This document shows positions 62,585 through 64,000 of a stretch of 64,000 nt of DNA, in pieces. The stretch spans positions 24,394-88,393 of the forward strand of contig CAKOIQ010000002.1 in the NCBI GenBank assembly GCA_934086935.1, given 5' to 3'. The stretch comes from an uncultured Bacilli bacterium (GTDB lineage Bacteria > Bacillota_I > Bacilli_A > RF39 > UBA660). Under the pieces are notes generated by a model that made no database searches, was not told the DNA's origin, and worked only from the letters and a program-made list of their open reading frames with translations. Positions within the stretch are counted from its first letter, which is position 1, and each line of letters starts with the position of its first letter. The position numbers and the translations under genes were made by a program.

Positions 62585-63610
62585 CTATTTTATAAACATA
62601 GCATCTCCAAAACTAAAGAAACGATAGTTATGATTTATTGCTTCTTGATAAGCATTCATAATATTTGCTTTTGATGAGAAGGCTGAGACTAACATTACTA
62701 AAGTACTTTTTGGTAAATGAAAGTTGGTGATAAGGCCATCGATGGCTTTAAAGGTGAAACCGGGATAAATAAAGATATTAGTGTCATCGTTACTTGGAAC
62801 GAATTTATCATTTTTAGACATAACAGTTTCAAGGGTACGAACTGAAGTGGTACCAACGGCAATGATTTTACCACCATTTGCTTTGATTTCATTTAATTTA
62901 TCAGCTGCTTCTTTGGTAACAATATAATGTTCAGTGTGCATAACATGTTTAGTTACATCTTCAACATTAACCGGTCTAAAGGTTCCTAAACCAACATGTA
63001 AGGTTACATGAACGATTTCAATACCTTTAGCCTTAATTTTATTTAAAAGTTCAGTGGTAAAATGTAAGCCTGCAGTTGGAGCGGCAGCAGAACCGTAGTT
63101 TTTAGCGTAAACAGTTTGATATCTATCTTGTTCTTTTAATTTTTCATGAATATAAGGAGGAAGTGGCATTGAACCAAGACGTTCTAAAATTTCCATTAGA
63201 ATTCCATCGTATAATAGATCAACAACGGTTATTCCTTCTTCTTTAATTTCTCTTACTTTAGCTTTTAATTCACCATTACCGAAAGTAATGATTGTACCTT
63301 CTTTTAATCTTTTTTGAGGTTTAGCTAGACATTCCCAAGTGTCATCTACTTCATCTTTTAATAGTAGAAGTTCAATAATAGCGCCAGTTTCTTCTTTAAC
63401 TCCAATTATTCTGGCAGGAATAACTTTAGTATCATTAATAACTAAAGCATCACCTTTATTTAAATAATCAATAATATCATAAAAATGTTTATGTTCTAAA
63501 GTTCCAGTTACTCTATCCATTACTAAAAGTTTAGATTCACTTCGGTTTTTAAGAGGAGTTTGAGCAATTAGTTCTTTTGGTAATTCATAATCAAAATCAT
63601 CAGTTTTCAT
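62585..63610 (-). CDS. queA: S-adenosylmethionine:tRNA ribosyltransferase-isomerase
   Basis: A 341-aa QueA, which transfers and isomerises the ribosyl part of S-adenosylmethionine onto preQ1 at the wobble position of tRNA, making epoxyqueuosine. Conserved blocks are [66 protein letters not shown] and [20 protein letters not shown]. Length is normal. No other queuosine gene (tgt) is in view. It precedes whiA and follows a terminator. Confidence 0.97.
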   Translation of the reverse strand: MKTDDFDYELPKELIAQTPLKNRSESKLLVMDRVTGTLEHKHFYDIIDYLNKGDALVINDTKVIPARIIGVKEETGAIIELLLLKDEVDDTWECLAKPQKRLKEGTIITFGNGELKAKVREIKEEGITVVDLLYDGILMEILERLGSMPLPPYIHEKLKEQDRYQTVYAKNYGSAAAPTAGLHFTTELLNKIKAKGIEIVHVTLHVGLGTFRPVNVEDVTKHVMHTEHYIVTKEAADKLNEIKANGGKIIAVGTTSVRTLETVMSKNDKFVPSNDDTNIFIYPGFTFKAIDGLITNFHLPKSTLVMLVSAFSSKANIMNAYQEAINHNYRFFSFGDAMFIK

Positions 63611-63655
63611 TTAAATCACATCCACGGGTATTATATTACAAAAATAAGTAAAATA

Positions 63656-63682
63656 AAAGTATCTTTTAAAGATACTTAATTT
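63656..63682 (-). terminator. Terminator after the partial surface protein gene
   Basis: AAGTATCTTT/AAAGATACTT palindrome with a T-run on the minus strand. Confidence 0.8.
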
Positions 63683-64000
63683 ATTGAATAACGAATGGAT
63701 TAGATGCGGTTCCATCACCACTATTTATTGTTACATCTGATTTTAAGGCAATTGTTGGTCTAAGGTATACATCACTATTATTATCAGTTAACCCATATGA
63801 AGGGTTAATCATATATAAATTAGTGGAATTATATGGGGTCATTGTGTCAAATGCTGAAATATTATTTAACAAATAATTTTTGGAATATGTTTCTGTACTA
63901 GTACTTAAACCCGCAAACATTCCCTCATCTGCAGTTAGTAAACCAATTGGATATGTAAATGCTGCATTACCTACTTTTGTATCAGATACAGTATATTTTG
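63681..64000 (-). CDS. Partial surface protein (C-terminal module)
   Basis: The last 106 or so codons of a gene that runs off the right edge. The visible part reads KVGNAAFTYPIGLLTADEGM, then FAGLSTSTETYSKNYLLNN, and closes with VYLRPTIALKSDVTINSGDG and TASNPFVIQ. This is the same end module as in the proteins at 11.4-14.3 kb (LTADEALFAGLS ... GGDGTVSNPYII) and 50.1-52.2 kb (GLLTLDEVIYAGG ... SGDGTSSNPYV). It is followed by a terminator and no sortase signal is present. Likely an exported protein with the same N-terminal type, which cannot be seen here. Confidence 0.75.
   Translation of the reverse strand, partial: KYTVSDTKVGNAAFTYPIGLLTADEGMFAGLSTSTETYSKNYLLNNISAFDTMTPYNSTNLYMINPSYGLTDNNSDVYLRPTIALKSDVTINSGDGTASNPFVIQ

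Noticed and set aside
1..64000. CRISPR arrays, insertion sequences, prophage or tRNA genes
   Set aside because: No regularly spaced direct repeats, transposase or integrase motifs, terminal inverted repeats or tRNA cloverleaf sequences were recognised on either strand.

Overview
The window is very AT-rich and gene-dense, and it looks like an uncultured gut member of the Bacilli/Erysipelotrichia-like low-GC Firmicutes (RF39-type lineages would fit). This assignment rests on gene content and order, not on a search. The supporting signs are: ribosomal protein L27 with the Firmicutes N-terminal extension next to its processing protease Prp; a radC-mreC-mreD-spoIVFA/spoIVFB-like-rplU-prp-rpmA block; a YlbD/YlbE pair; WhiA; a T-box in front of valS; and sigma-A-type promoters (TTGnnn-N17-TATAAT) throughout. 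TGA is used as a stop at several ATGA gene overlaps (SPOR gene/radC, sortase/beta-helix gene, 47.0 kb) and Trp is TGG, so the code is the standard one, not the Mycoplasma code. No tRNA, rRNA, CRISPR array, insertion sequence or phage module was seen. Almost everything lies on the minus strand; only six features face right (a DUF2624-like gene, a pilB-like gene, rpsT, a transglutaminase-like gene, clpP and their promoters).

Layout. 0-3.1 kb: a minimal Tad-type pilus cluster (two TadE-like genes, TadZ-like and TadA-like ATPases, partial TadB-like gene). 3.2-8.1 kb: a small membrane protein, efp, rpmG, a class B penicillin-binding protein, DUF2624, endonuclease IV, and a type IV prepilin with a perfect promoter. 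8.1-11.3 kb: ylbE, ylbD, parC. 11.3-14.3 kb: a large DUF285-repeat surface protein. 14.4-18.8 kb: rpmA-prp-rplU, spoIVFB/FA-like genes, mreD, mreC, radC and a SPOR-domain gene, with mreB and minCD missing. 18.9-22.8 kb: two membrane-anchored unknowns, a 36-aa membrane protein and proS. 22.8-33.2 kb: a region rich in sigma-factor-like genes (four proteins sharing a degenerate repeated module), interrupted by a 693-aa unknown, a membrane-bound XRE regulator, a chimeric surface-protein remnant and murB. 33.2-36.9 kb: a T-box-controlled HD-domain gene plus valS, then a divergent pilB. 38.2-42.8 kb: a frameshifted beta-helix surface protein with its sortase, a thioredoxin-like protein, tsf and rpsB. 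42.8-46.7 kb: a nonsense-interrupted gene, a DUF2974 hydrolase, an isoprenylcysteine-methyltransferase-like protein, a D,D-carboxypeptidase and a lipoprotein. 46.7-52.3 kb: an unknown four-gene set plus a second large surface protein. 52.3-64 kb: rpsT, transglutaminase-like, AI-2E-family permease, recD2, unknown proteins, gap, a uridine-kinase-family protein, clpP, whiA, queA and the end of a third surface protein.

How the genes fit together. Much of the window is ordinary housekeeping (translation, cell wall, DNA repair). The accessory layer concerns the cell surface: Tad and type IV pilus parts, three large surface proteins sharing N- and C-terminal modules, a chimeric remnant of the same family, and a decaying sortase/substrate pair. 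The most unusual content is the set of sigma-factor-like proteins carrying repeated, degenerate region-4-like modules. Several spore- or envelope-related genes (SpoIVFA/FB-like, SPOR-domain protein at the spoIIB position, YlbD) persist in altered form, which suggests a lineage that has remodelled an ancestral sporulation and division gene set.
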